Assembly: GCF_004208415.1 (NCBI RefSeq)
Contig: NZ_CP035758.1
Coordinates: 7,998,001-8,062,000, forward strand
DNA: 64,000 bases
Direction of reading: 5' to 3'
DNA from: Ktedonosporobacter rubrisoli
GTDB lineage: Bacteria > Chloroflexota > Ktedonobacteria > Ktedonobacterales > Ktedonobacteraceae
Each line of letters begins with the position of its first letter. The stretch's first letter is position 1. This document shows, piece after piece, positions 43,253 to 51,232 of this stretch. Below the pieces are notes generated by a model. It did no database searches, was not told the origin of the DNA, and saw only the letters and a list, made by a program, of their open reading frames with translations. A program made the translations under genes and the position numbers.

Positions 43253-44302
43253 CTAAAGTGCTTCTTTGAGGAGGCGTATTCCTTGTTCTAAGCGCAATTG
43301 CTCAGCTTCGCCTCCTAGCGCAATACGGATATACTGGCTACCCTTGTGTTGTTCCACAGCAAACTCTTCTCCACTAACTATCGCGACATCGTGTTTGCGC
43401 AATGCTCGTTCAAGTTGAGGAGCTTGCAGCCCTTCTGGCAAGCGTAACCAGATATGATAGCTAGTACTATGCGACTGGAGAGAGAGATCTACAAGTATCT
43501 GCTTGGCAGCGATTTGGCGCACAGCGGCTTCCTGCCGTTTACGCCTGATCAGTTGATCAATGAGCCCTTCATGGATGAGCTTGCTAGCAACGCCAGAGAG
43601 AAGTGCTGAAGCTCCGCTACTGGTGAGCCGAATGGCAGTAGCAAGCGCTGGGGCAAGCTGTGGGGGAGCAAGAAGATACGCGATCTTCAACGCAGGGCTC
43701 ACTGGTTTTGTTAGGCTCATAATGAATGCAGTTTGCTGTGGCACAAGATCATAGAAGCGAGCCGGAGCATCTTTCGCCAGAAAGCGATAGGCATCATCTT
43801 CAATAATAAAGAGACCATATCTTTGGGCAAGGTCTGCGATCTCCTGACGGCGTTGAAGTGGCATCAGTATACCTAATGGGTTGTGGATCGTTGGTTGAAT
43901 ATAGAGCGCCCGAGCGCTATGTTGTGCGCAGAGGGCCTTGAGGGCATCGGGAACAAGCCCGTATGCATCTGTTTCGCAAGGAAGTAGACCTATCTCGAAA
44001 AGATCGGCTATTGCTTTGAAGCCTGGATAGGTGTAGTCTTCTGTGACAATGGTTGCTCCGCGAAGTTCTGCTGCAAATGCAAGTGCAATAAGGGCATGGT
44101 GGGCACTCATACAGATGGAAATGCTCTCCTCTCCTGAGAGGCCGAGCCATTGCGCAGCAAGAACACGATCTTGTAGTGCTCCTGACCAGGATGGGAGCAG
44201 AAGACGCTGCTCCAGTTCGTTGGAGGGCATGCTGTGTATGCAATGTTCTATCAATGCTGCTTCCTCTCCAATGAGGGGATAATTTAAACGCAAATCAAAC
44301 AT
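43253..44302 (-). CDS. PLP-dependent aminotransferase (class I/II fold)
   Basis: The ATG at 44302 with AGGA 11 nt upstream gives 349 residues. Fold-type I signatures are P-T-I-H-N-P-L-G (Asn141), I-I-E-D-D-A-Y (Asp170, Tyr172) and the Lys199 candidate for the Schiff base in S-L-T-K-P-V-S-P-A-L-K. The pattern is that of the aminotransferase half of MocR regulators or of 2-aminoadipate aminotransferases, but without a GntR DNA-binding domain. The N-terminus is short compared with typical AAT-I enzymes. Substrate unknown. Confidence 0.85.
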   Translation of the reverse strand: MFDLRLNYPLIGEEAALIEHCIHSMPSNELEQRLLLPSWSGALQDRVLAAQWLGLSGEESISICMSAHHALIALAFAAELRGATIVTEDYTYPGFKAIADLFEIGLLPCETDAYGLVPDALKALCAQHSARALYIQPTIHNPLGILMPLQRRQEIADLAQRYGLFIIEDDAYRFLAKDAPARFYDLVPQQTAFIMSLTKPVSPALKIAYLLAPPQLAPALATAIRLTSSGASALLSGVASKLIHEGLIDQLIRRKRQEAAVRQIAAKQILVDLSLQSHSTSYHIWLRLPEGLQAPQLERALRKHDVAIVSGEEFAVEQHKGSQYIRIALGGEAEQLRLEQGIRLLKEAL

Positions 44303-44600
44303 AACAAGTGACATCCTTTTCTGGCGATTGTTGGGCAAAATCTGGCGCTTGTGGGCCAGGACTCAGTTCCTCTTTGACTGTGAAGTGATCGGTGCCAATG
44401 AGCCAAACGAGTTAACCACACATCTGCGATAAGTATTATAGTCGTAGGTATGTTGCATTCGACGGACCATTTGGAGATTTCCCCAGCTTCTCCTTACAAT
44501 GCTGCTTAGAAACCTTGAACAATCTCAAGACCAAGGAAGAACTCTCTGCGAACCTCTTCCTATCATCCTCCTCTTTCCAAATGTGAAGGCCCCAATCTTT

Positions 44601-45419
44601 CTACTCACTGCTGGAGGCTCCGTAGGCTTCGATCGAGACTGGTAGCCACTTGTCCCAGGTTGCCAGGCGCTGCTTATACTCGGCGATGATCGGCTCCAGA
44701 GATTTGCCGAAGAAGATCCGCAGCGGAGGCTGATCGGCGTCGACGATCTGCAAGATGCCGGCGCGGCTGGCCCTGGGAGTGCCAAGCTCCCAGCCGTACT
44801 CAATGCTGTCACGCACAACCTGGTAGTCGGGATTTTCTTTGCTCTTACGCGATCCGACAGCCAGCCAGCCAGTTGAGTAAGGTCCGGGCTCAAGGCAGGT
44901 GATGTGGATGCCAAATGGCTTGACCTCCTGCGCCAGCGCTTGGGATAATCCTTCGACCGCCCATTTCGAGGCGTGGTAAGCGCCAATGTTGGGGAAAGCC
45001 CGGATGCCACCCTCGCTTGTAACCTGGATGATGCGGCCCGCCTGCTGTTTGCGCATGATCGGCTGCGCGGCTTGTGTGACCCACAGCGTACCAAAGAAGT
45101 TCGTCTCCATCTGTGCCCGCACATCATCCTCGCTCAGTTCCTCGACCATACCAAAGTGCCCATAGCCAGCATTGTTAATTACAACGTCCAACGAGCCAAA
45201 ATGCTCGGCTGCCTGCTCTACGGCATTGAACGCTTGCGCTCGGTTGGTCACGTCAAGCTGGAGAGGGAGAACGTTAGCGCCGAACTTTTGAACTAGCTCG
45301 TCAAGGGTCTCGATCTTGCGGGCGGTCACAGCTACCTTGTCGCCACGCTCAAGGGCGGCTTCCGCCCACTCGCGCCCTAAGCCCCTTGAGGCGCCAGTAA
45401 TAAACCATACTTTTGTCAA
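44601..45419 (-). CDS. Short-chain dehydrogenase/reductase
   Basis: A 272-residue classical SDR: T-G-A-S-R-G-L-G (residues 8-15), N-N-A-G at about 85, then I-I-Q-V-T-S-E-G and Y-H-A-S-K for the Ser-Tyr-Lys triad. NADP(H) preference is suggested by the Arg/Lys in T-A-R-K at the end of beta 2. It lies 62 nt downstream of a MerR gene on the same strand and is probably its target. Substrate unknown. Confidence 0.93.
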   Translation of the reverse strand: MTKVWFITGASRGLGREWAEAALERGDKVAVTARKIETLDELVQKFGANVLPLQLDVTNRAQAFNAVEQAAEHFGSLDVVINNAGYGHFGMVEELSEDDVRAQMETNFFGTLWVTQAAQPIMRKQQAGRIIQVTSEGGIRAFPNIGAYHASKWAVEGLSQALAQEVKPFGIHITCLEPGPYSTGWLAVGSRKSKENPDYQVVRDSIEYGWELGTPRASRAGILQIVDADQPPLRIFFGKSLEPIIAEYKQRLATWDKWLPVSIEAYGASSSE

Positions 45420-45481
45420 GATGCTTGCTCTCTTTCTTTATGGCTGCGTTATTTCGGTGTCGCTGAATGTCGTGCGGCTTG

Positions 45482-45868
45482 CTATGTATGCTCTATTTCG
45501 TTCTCAAGCTCACGATAATGGGAGATTTTGGCCTCGATGCTGGCTAAGGCCTGCTGCATTTTTTGCAGATCCTGCAATAAATTGAGCCGGTGAGCCTCTA
45601 GCAATTCGCGCCGCTCTTTTACTGTTGAAGCCCCTTGCCTGGTTATTTCAGCAAAATGCTGCATCTCAGCAATGGGCATAGCTGATTCGCGTAAACATTT
45701 GACGAAATCGATCCATTCAAGATCAACCTCGTCGTAGCGCCGATGTCCGTTGGGCAAGCGGCGAATCCTTGTGGAAGCCAGAAGACCTGAATGCTCATAG
45801 TAGCGCAGGGTGTGGATACTGAGTCCAGTTATCTCTGCAACTTGTTGGATAGATAGTTCTTTGTTCAT
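45482..45868 (-). CDS. MerR-family transcriptional regulator
   Basis: The ATG at 45868 (another ATG lies one codon before it) follows AAAGAGG; the product has 128 residues. It has the MerR winged helix (SIQQVAEITGLSIHTLRYYEHSGLL, then R-L-P-N-G-H-R-R-Y wing) and a single dimerisation helix, without a large effector domain. The size and the R-x-x-N-G-H-R-R-Y wing match the NmlR/AdhR group that senses aldehydes or thiol stress, but no conserved Cys is seen. Its promoter has the 19-bp spacer typical of MerR control. The SDR downstream is the likely target. Confidence 0.9.
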   Translation of the reverse strand: MNKELSIQQVAEITGLSIHTLRYYEHSGLLASTRIRRLPNGHRRYDEVDLEWIDFVKCLRESAMPIAEMQHFAEITRQGASTVKERRELLEAHRLNLLQDLQKMQQALASIEAKISHYRELENEIEHT

Positions 45869-45898
45869 CATGGCCTCTTTCTTTTCGCTTACAAGGCA

Positions 45899-45929
45899 AG
45901 CATACAATCTAGAGTGTACTCTGGGTCAA
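45899..45929 (-). promoter_or_regulatory. MerR-type promoter with 19-nt spacer
   Basis: Minus strand: TTGACC, 19 nt, TATGCT (plus-strand 45924-45929 and 45899-45904). The dyad AGAGT-N2-ACTCT (45911-45922) fills the spacer, as in promoters that MerR proteins activate by untwisting DNA. Confidence 0.8.
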
Positions 45930-46347
45930 GCCCTGAGTATGACCTTCGGGTAATCTGATTGACCCTCCTGGTCGATAGAAGTATGATAAGAGTTAATGTG
46001 TATTTAAATTTGAATTTTAATTGTAAATAATCAGGGCCATACAATTGTACTTGTTCGCGTTCAGACATGGCGCTCCGCCATTCTGCCGACTTAAGCAAGA
46101 TAGGGTTTAGTTGGGCCGGGCTGAGACTATACTTCAGTCCGGTGTTCGGTATGATCTCTTCATGCTCTATAGCGAAGAGGTTTGCCGGCAGAACTTCTTA
46201 TGAAGATAGTACGGTGTGGTCAGGCAGGAGGGCGAGGGCCGGGACCGTGCCTTTGGCGGCCCAGGCGCGATCATCAAGGGGCTCTGGTAGGGTTTTACCC
46301 GAGGAGGCCATGGATGTTTGAAGGCAAGGAAGTATCAGGAGGCTGCA
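45930..46347. other. Intergenic, 418 nt
   Basis: No gene seen. Contains a 9-bp hairpin with one mismatch, CCGGGCTGA/TCAGTCCGG (46116-46142), upstream of the dioxygenase-like gene. It could be a leader structure; I do not recognise a riboswitch class. Confidence 0.45.
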
Positions 46348-47313
46348 GTGAGCAATCAGCAGATACAGAAGGTTAAGGTCAAGCGCTTAGCCCATGTAGG
46401 CTTGTGGACGTCAGATATTTCAGCACAGGCACGTTTCTACTGTCAGGTATTAGGGCTTGGTTTGCGCTTGCCCCTCAATGAGGATACAGAGCAAGATGTC
46501 GATCTAGAAGGTTCTGATGCGTTCCTGGCTCTTGGCAATGAGCATCATAGCCTGGCCCTATATAATGATACACGTAGCACTACCGGCAATGGCCGGCGCC
46601 CCGTTCAACTCTCTCCGCTTCACCATATAGCTTTTGCCGTCGATACAGATGCCGAACTGGCTGCTCTCGCTGCTCGCCTCCAGATGTATGGTCTGCAACT
46701 CACTTTGAGTCCCCGCGATGGCGATGCGCAGGAAGGCGATACGCTCTGGTTTCAGGACCCTGATGATAACCATATCGAGATTCTTGTGGCGCCCGAAGGC
46801 TGGTCGGCGCGTCCAGCTTCCGGCGGACGAAGCGGCTCTGGGCCGCGCCCCCAGGCTTTGCAACATATCGCCCTGCGTACCAGGCGCCTGGAGGCCATGG
46901 TCGAGTTTTATACAGAGGCCCTGGGCTTTGATATCTCCGATTGGATGTTGCGCGAATGTGCCTGGTTGCGCTGCAACAGCAATCATCACGCGCTGGTTAT
47001 TATGCAGGGACAGCCCGGTATTGAGCATATTGGCTATACTATCGCCAATGGCGAGGAACTGTTGCATTGGGCCGATCGTCTCTGTCAGCGCCGGGTGCCG
47101 ATCCTGTGGGGACCTGGCCGGCATGGAGCTGGCAACGATTTATTCGTGCGCTTTACCGATGCCGATGAGCAGCATATTGAGCTATCGGCGGATTTGCAGC
47201 AATATTATGATCACGACGTGACTTCGCCTCCGCGCCTGTGGCATACGCGTTCGATGGCCCTCAACCTGTGGGGCGTAATGCCGAACTGGGTACGCGAGGA
47301 AGTGGAGGTCTAG
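46348..47313 (+). CDS. Two-module VOC-fold protein (extradiol dioxygenase-like)
   Basis: GTG start at 46348 with AGGAGG five nt upstream; 321 residues. Two vicinal-oxygen-chelate modules follow each other. Module 1 begins L-A-H-V-G-L-W-T, with H-H-I-A-F-A-V and an H-I-E-I-L glutamate. Module 2 begins L-Q-H-I-A-L-R-T, with E-H-I-G-Y-T and H-I-E-L-S. That is the catechol-2,3-dioxygenase layout with His, His and Glu ligands. It would cleave or rearrange an aromatic diol, or bind a drug as in the glyoxalase/bleomycin-resistance branch. The convergent FAH-family gene would fit a ring-cleavage pathway. Confidence 0.85.
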   Translation: MSNQQIQKVKVKRLAHVGLWTSDISAQARFYCQVLGLGLRLPLNEDTEQDVDLEGSDAFLALGNEHHSLALYNDTRSTTGNGRRPVQLSPLHHIAFAVDTDAELAALAARLQMYGLQLTLSPRDGDAQEGDTLWFQDPDDNHIEILVAPEGWSARPASGGRSGSGPRPQALQHIALRTRRLEAMVEFYTEALGFDISDWMLRECAWLRCNSNHHALVIMQGQPGIEHIGYTIANGEELLHWADRLCQRRVPILWGPGRHGAGNDLFVRFTDADEQHIELSADLQQYYDHDVTSPPRLWHTRSMALNLWGVMPNWVREEVEV

Positions 47314-47321
47314 GCAAGTTG

Positions 47322-47349
47322 TGGGAGGGATCACCTGAAGACCCTCCCA
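47322..47349. terminator. Bidirectional terminator
   Basis: TGGGAGGG (47322-47329) pairs with CCCTCCCA (47342-47349) between the convergent VOC and FAH genes. Confidence 0.65.
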
Positions 47350-47359
47350 GCACCGCATA

Positions 47360-48298
47360 TTATTGACCTACAATACTATTTCTGATCAGGCCAACTCCTT
47401 CAACTTCAGCCTCAACTATGTCGCCAGGCTTGAGAAACTCGGGCGGATTGCGCGAGAAGCCTACTCCGCTGGGTGTGCCGGTGGCGATGATATCACCTGC
47501 CTCCAGGGTCATGCCCGCCGAGAGGACGGCAATCGTCTGCGCGATAGAGAAGATCATCTGGCTGGTATTTGCTGATTGCTTGGTCTCGCCGTTCACATGC
47601 AAGCTCAGATTAAGCGCCTGGGGATCGGCAATCTCATCGGCGGTGACGATCCAGGGACCCATGGGACAGGAGCCGTCAAGGCTTTTCCCTTTGAAAAACT
47701 GCTTGTGTTTGGATTGTAGGTCGCGCGCGGTAATATCGTTGAGCACTGTATAGCCAAAGATGTGGGAGAGCGCATCCTCCTGGCGAATGTTTTTGCCGCT
47801 TTTGCCGATGATGACCGCTAGCTCGACCTCCCAGTCGATCTCACTAGAGACGGCGGGATCGATCTCGATCTGGCCATAGGGACTATTGATACTGGTCGGG
47901 GCTTTGGTGAAGAATACGGGGATCGAGGGCGCTTCTCCTTTATGCTCGCGTAGGCCAGCGGTCTCCTGCGCATGGGCGCGATAGTTGACGGCCAGGCACA
48001 AAACATTTTTGCGCGGTCGCGGAATGGGAGCGGCCAGCTGTACCTCGCTCAGGGCATGTGCGGCGCCGATATCGCTAAAGGTTCTGACCTGACTGAAGCG
48101 GCGGCCGGCTGTCTTAGCGAGGATGGCCTGCAAGACCTGTTGGCCATCTGCATAATTATCTATGAGCTCTAGCATCTGATCGGGAGCTGCGAGCTTAAGC
48201 GCCTGGCCGGCCAGGTCTACATCGACAACCTCGTCATCGCGTACAAGACCGAGATGGGGCCGGGGAAGCTCTGCTGTCGAGAAGCTAACAAGTTTCAA
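47360..48298 (-). CDS. Fumarylacetoacetate hydrolase family protein
   Basis: The 312-residue product has an N-terminal domain of about 75 residues and then the FAH catalytic barrel. F-F-T-K-A-P-T-S and E-I-D-W-E-V-E-L-A-V carry the metal-binding acidic residues, followed by G-Y-T-V-L-N-D-I-T-A-R-D-L-Q and G-D-I-I-A-T-G-T-P-S-G-V-G. The family hydrolyses or isomerises C-C bonds in beta-diketo acids, for example in homoprotocatechuate degradation. It faces the ring-cleavage-type gene across a shared terminator, so the two may serve one pathway although not one transcript. Confidence 0.95.
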   Translation of the reverse strand: MKLVSFSTAELPRPHLGLVRDDEVVDVDLAGQALKLAAPDQMLELIDNYADGQQVLQAILAKTAGRRFSQVRTFSDIGAAHALSEVQLAAPIPRPRKNVLCLAVNYRAHAQETAGLREHKGEAPSIPVFFTKAPTSINSPYGQIEIDPAVSSEIDWEVELAVIIGKSGKNIRQEDALSHIFGYTVLNDITARDLQSKHKQFFKGKSLDGSCPMGPWIVTADEIADPQALNLSLHVNGETKQSANTSQMIFSIAQTIAVLSAGMTLEAGDIIATGTPSGVGFSRNPPEFLKPGDIVEAEVEGVGLIRNSIVGQ

Positions 48299-48394
48299 TC
48301 ATCTTTCTCCTTTACTTTACTTGCCAGAAATAAAAGGGCTTTTGCATCGTCGCGCTTCTCCTTATTTTATCACCTGAGGATGAAATCCCTGCCC

Positions 48395-49282
48395 TTACAA
48401 GGCCAGAGCCGCGCGCATGATCGCCAGTGGGGCGGCCATACCAGTCCAAAGCTCAAAGGAGAGCGCTCCCTGGTGCAGGAGCATTGAGAGACCGTTGGCG
48501 GCGCGTAAACCCATGGTACGAGCCTGGATCAACATATGAGTCTGCGTGGGGTTGTAGATCATATCGTAGACAAATGTATCTGTATTGAAGCGTCCCAGGA
48601 CTTCGGCCGGCAAGGGGCTGGCATCTTCATGCATCCCCAGCGAGGTAGCGTTAATAATAATTGACGAGGCATGCGGGATTAAAAAGGTGGGATCGCTAAG
48701 GCTAAACACGGGCCCATCGTAGCTTTGTTGTACTTCGGCGGCCAGCAGTTGGGCGCGCTCAAGGTGCCGATTGAGAATGATCAGGCGCGTAACCCTCGCC
48801 TCAGTCAGGGCAAAAGCCGCGCCCCGCGCTGCTCCTCCCGCGCCGAGCAAGATGGCTGTGTAGCCCTCAAGGCTGACTTTGCCGTCATAGCTCAGCTGAC
48901 CAATGCCATGTTCGGCCAGAGCGTGCAAGAGACCAGGAGCATCGGTATTATAGCCATATAAGTAGTCGTCGCGATGTACGATTGTATTAATTGCGCCGAT
49001 GCGCTCGGCTAGCGGATCAACATGATCTACCAGGGGGAGCACGGCTTCCTTGTGGGGAATGGTTACATTGGCTCCCAGGCAATTTCCTTCGCAGAGCGAG
49101 CGCACGCGCTCGACAAGTTGAAGGGCTGGCGTGTGCCAGAGCTCATAGTGCGCCGGAATGCCTACTGCATCTAGCGCGGCCTGCTGAAAGCGCGGTGAGT
49201 ACGAATGGATTACTGGATCTCCAATCAATCCCACTCGTAAATGTGGCGTGGATTGTGGTAGACGCTCATTGCTGGTAGACAT
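48395..49282 (-). CDS. aroE: Shikimate dehydrogenase
   Basis: This 295-residue AroE has G-D-P-V-I-H-S-Y-S-P for shikimate binding (residues about 20-30), the catalytic Lys in N-V-T-I-P-H-K and Asp in Y-N-T-D-A-P-G, and the NADP loop G-A-G-G-A-A-R-G. The N-R-H-L-E-R-A motif after beta 2 favours NADPH. It reduces 3-dehydroshikimate in aromatic amino acid synthesis. It starts about 310 nt from the NUDIX gene on the other strand. Confidence 0.95.
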   Translation of the reverse strand: MSTSNERLPQSTPHLRVGLIGDPVIHSYSPRFQQAALDAVGIPAHYELWHTPALQLVERVRSLCEGNCLGANVTIPHKEAVLPLVDHVDPLAERIGAINTIVHRDDYLYGYNTDAPGLLHALAEHGIGQLSYDGKVSLEGYTAILLGAGGAARGAAFALTEARVTRLIILNRHLERAQLLAAEVQQSYDGPVFSLSDPTFLIPHASSIIINATSLGMHEDASPLPAEVLGRFNTDTFVYDMIYNPTQTHMLIQARTMGLRAANGLSMLLHQGALSFELWTGMAAPLAIMRAALAL

Positions 49283-49591
49283 CCGGACACCATCTTCTAT
49301 TTTGCGACTATATCATCTTTTTGCGGGACCAAAACTGATTCCGCTCTGCCTTGAACGCTTATCATATTATAGCAAAAATGGCTGGGCTTTAAGTGTAATA
49401 CAGAAATAGCATAACACACTACTGTACGGGATGAATGGGAATTAGCCATCAATGCGCATATGGTACTATAGAGTTATCTAACTCGTGCGATGTGCAAGTT
49501 TTGAGCAGCGGGAAGAGCCCTCGCGGGCAAAATTCGCACATGGGGTTTACTAACATTTAGCTGGTTCAATTAAGAACGGAGAAAAAATAGC
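49283..49591. other. Intergenic, 309 nt
   Basis: Divergent promoter region of aroE and the NUDIX gene. No gene seen. Confidence 0.45.
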
Positions 49592-50383
49592 ATGGTAGTT
49601 CAGCCTCGCCTGGCTTCAACGGTGATGTTGTTGCGCGATAGTATGCAGGGATCTGAACAGAATATCGAGGTCTTTATGGTCCGGCGCGTGGTGCAAAGCG
49701 AATTTATGCCTGACCTCTATGTCTTTCCTGGCGGCTCGGTTGCCGCCGATGATCGCAGCGCAGAGCAAACCGAAGATATCTGTCTCTCTCCCTCCTCTGT
49801 GGACCCGGAGCAACTGACGGCTCTGGGTACGGGCATCAGAGCTGCTGCCCTGCGCGAACTGTTTGAGGAAGCAAATGTGCTACTTGCTTACCGCGATAGA
49901 AAGATGCTGGCCGTAGATCGAGAGGCCAGCGCGCGTTTTGCTGGCTATCGCCAGGCCTTTAATGAGCGACGAGGCTCATTGGTCGAGCTAGCATACGCCG
50001 AGAAGCTGACTCTGGCCACCGATCGCCTTGCCTACTTTGCCCATTGGATTACGCCGGAAGGCATGCCCAAGCGCTACGATACCTATTTCTTTCTGGCCGT
50101 GGCGCCCGAAGAGCAGGAGGCCATCTATGATCAGCTGGAGACTAGCGATGGCGTATGGATTCAGCCGGCGCAGGCCCTGCAGCGCTTTGAGCGTCGTGAA
50201 TTCCCCGTGGCCTTTCCTACCTTCCATCAGTTGCGCGATCTGGCAGCTTTCCACAATACTCAGGAGGCCTTACGGGCCGCAGCACAGCGCGAAGTGCCGG
50301 TGCACGAGCCGTTGCTCTCGCGCCAGGCCGATAAGCTATTTGTCTATCTACCTGAAGAGCCAGAACGGCTGTGGCAAATATAA
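49592..50383 (+). CDS. NUDIX hydrolase
   Basis: A 263-residue NUDIX protein: V-F-P-G-G-S near residue 50 and the core box R-E-L-F-E-E-A at about 90-96, with an insertion between them that is common in the NUDT19/CoA-pyrophosphatase-like group. The F-A-H-W-I-T-P-E-G segment is typical of that group (NUDT19/RP2p). It probably hydrolyses an acyl-CoA or nucleotide diphosphate. The metallo-hydrolase gene starts 20 nt downstream, so the two are an operon. Confidence 0.85.
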   Translation: MVVQPRLASTVMLLRDSMQGSEQNIEVFMVRRVVQSEFMPDLYVFPGGSVAADDRSAEQTEDICLSPSSVDPEQLTALGTGIRAAALRELFEEANVLLAYRDRKMLAVDREASARFAGYRQAFNERRGSLVELAYAEKLTLATDRLAYFAHWITPEGMPKRYDTYFFLAVAPEEQEAIYDQLETSDGVWIQPAQALQRFERREFPVAFPTFHQLRDLAAFHNTQEALRAAAQREVPVHEPLLSRQADKLFVYLPEEPERLWQI

Positions 50384-50402
50384 AAAGGCGGGAGAGACTG
50401 AG

Positions 50403-51188
50403 ATGTCCGAGAGCTATACTGTCTTGCTAGCCCCCAATCCGTCAGTGATGACGGGTCCAGGAACCAATACAATTGTCTTGGGAGGTGGATCAGCGGGGGC
50501 TGTGGTGATTGATCCTGCCGATGAGAATGCCGAGCACCTGGCGGCGATCATCCGCGCCGGAGAGCAGCGGGGCGGCATTCGGCGTATTTTGCTGACGCAT
50601 GGCCATCCCGACCATGTGGGTGGCGCCGCTGCGCTACGCCAGCGCCTTGGCGCGCCTCTCTATGCCTTCAGCCGAGCCAGCGTGCCTGCTGCCGATGAAG
50701 AGCTTGCCGATGGCGCAAGCCTGGCTCTGGGAGACGACAGGCTGCGCGCGATCTATACGCCAGGCCATAGCGCCGATCATCTGTGCTATCTGCTGGAAAA
50801 TGAACAGCTACTCTTTGCCGGCGACCTCATCTCGGGAATTACTACGAACGTCATCGCTGATTTATTTAAGTACCTCAACTCTTTGCGCCGTCTGCAGAGC
50901 GAGCAGATTGCTGAGATCGTGCCGGGGCATGGACCGGTAATCGCCGATCCACAGGCTAAAATTGCCGAATATATTGCCCATCGCCTGCAGCGCGAGCGGC
51001 AAGTCTTGCAGGCCCTGGAGAGCCTTGGCCGCACGGCGACAGTTCCTGCACTGGTTGAGCATATCTATGTGGATGTCGAGCCGCGCCTGCATCCCGTCGC
51101 CGCGTATTCCGTCAAGGCTCATCTGGTAAAGCTGGAGCGCGAGGGACGCGTAAAGCTGCGGGGAGAGGATAGCTGGCAGTTGCTTTAA
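50403..51188 (+). CDS. Metallo-beta-lactamase fold hydrolase (LACTB2-like)
   Basis: The ATG at 50403 follows GGGAGAG; 261 residues. Motif H-G-H-P-D-H (66-71) is the metal site, with later ligands in T-P-G-H-S (about 120) and G-D-L (about 140). G-H-G is near residue 178, and a winged C-terminal helix domain follows, as in LACTB2 and related enzymes. N-P-S-V-M-T-G-P-G-T-N-T is the LACTB2 N-terminus. Human LACTB2 is an endoribonuclease; bacterial relatives are poorly defined. It shares an operon with the NUDIX gene. Confidence 0.88.
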   Translation: MSESYTVLLAPNPSVMTGPGTNTIVLGGGSAGAVVIDPADENAEHLAAIIRAGEQRGGIRRILLTHGHPDHVGGAAALRQRLGAPLYAFSRASVPAADEELADGASLALGDDRLRAIYTPGHSADHLCYLLENEQLLFAGDLISGITTNVIADLFKYLNSLRRLQSEQIAEIVPGHGPVIADPQAKIAEYIAHRLQRERQVLQALESLGRTATVPALVEHIYVDVEPRLHPVAAYSVKAHLVKLEREGRVKLRGEDSWQLL

Positions 51189-51198
51189 TGCCGAGGGT

Positions 51199-51221
51199 CC
51201 AGAGGGAAAAGCCCTCTGGAT
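51199..51221. terminator. Bidirectional terminator
   Basis: TCCAGAGGG-AAAAG-CCCTCTGGA: 9-bp perfect stem between two convergent genes. Confidence 0.75.
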
Positions 51222-51232
51222 GCTCTTGTATG

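Noticed and set aside
46116..46142. Riboswitch before the VOC dioxygenase-like gene
   Set aside because: Only one hairpin, no known aptamer motif.
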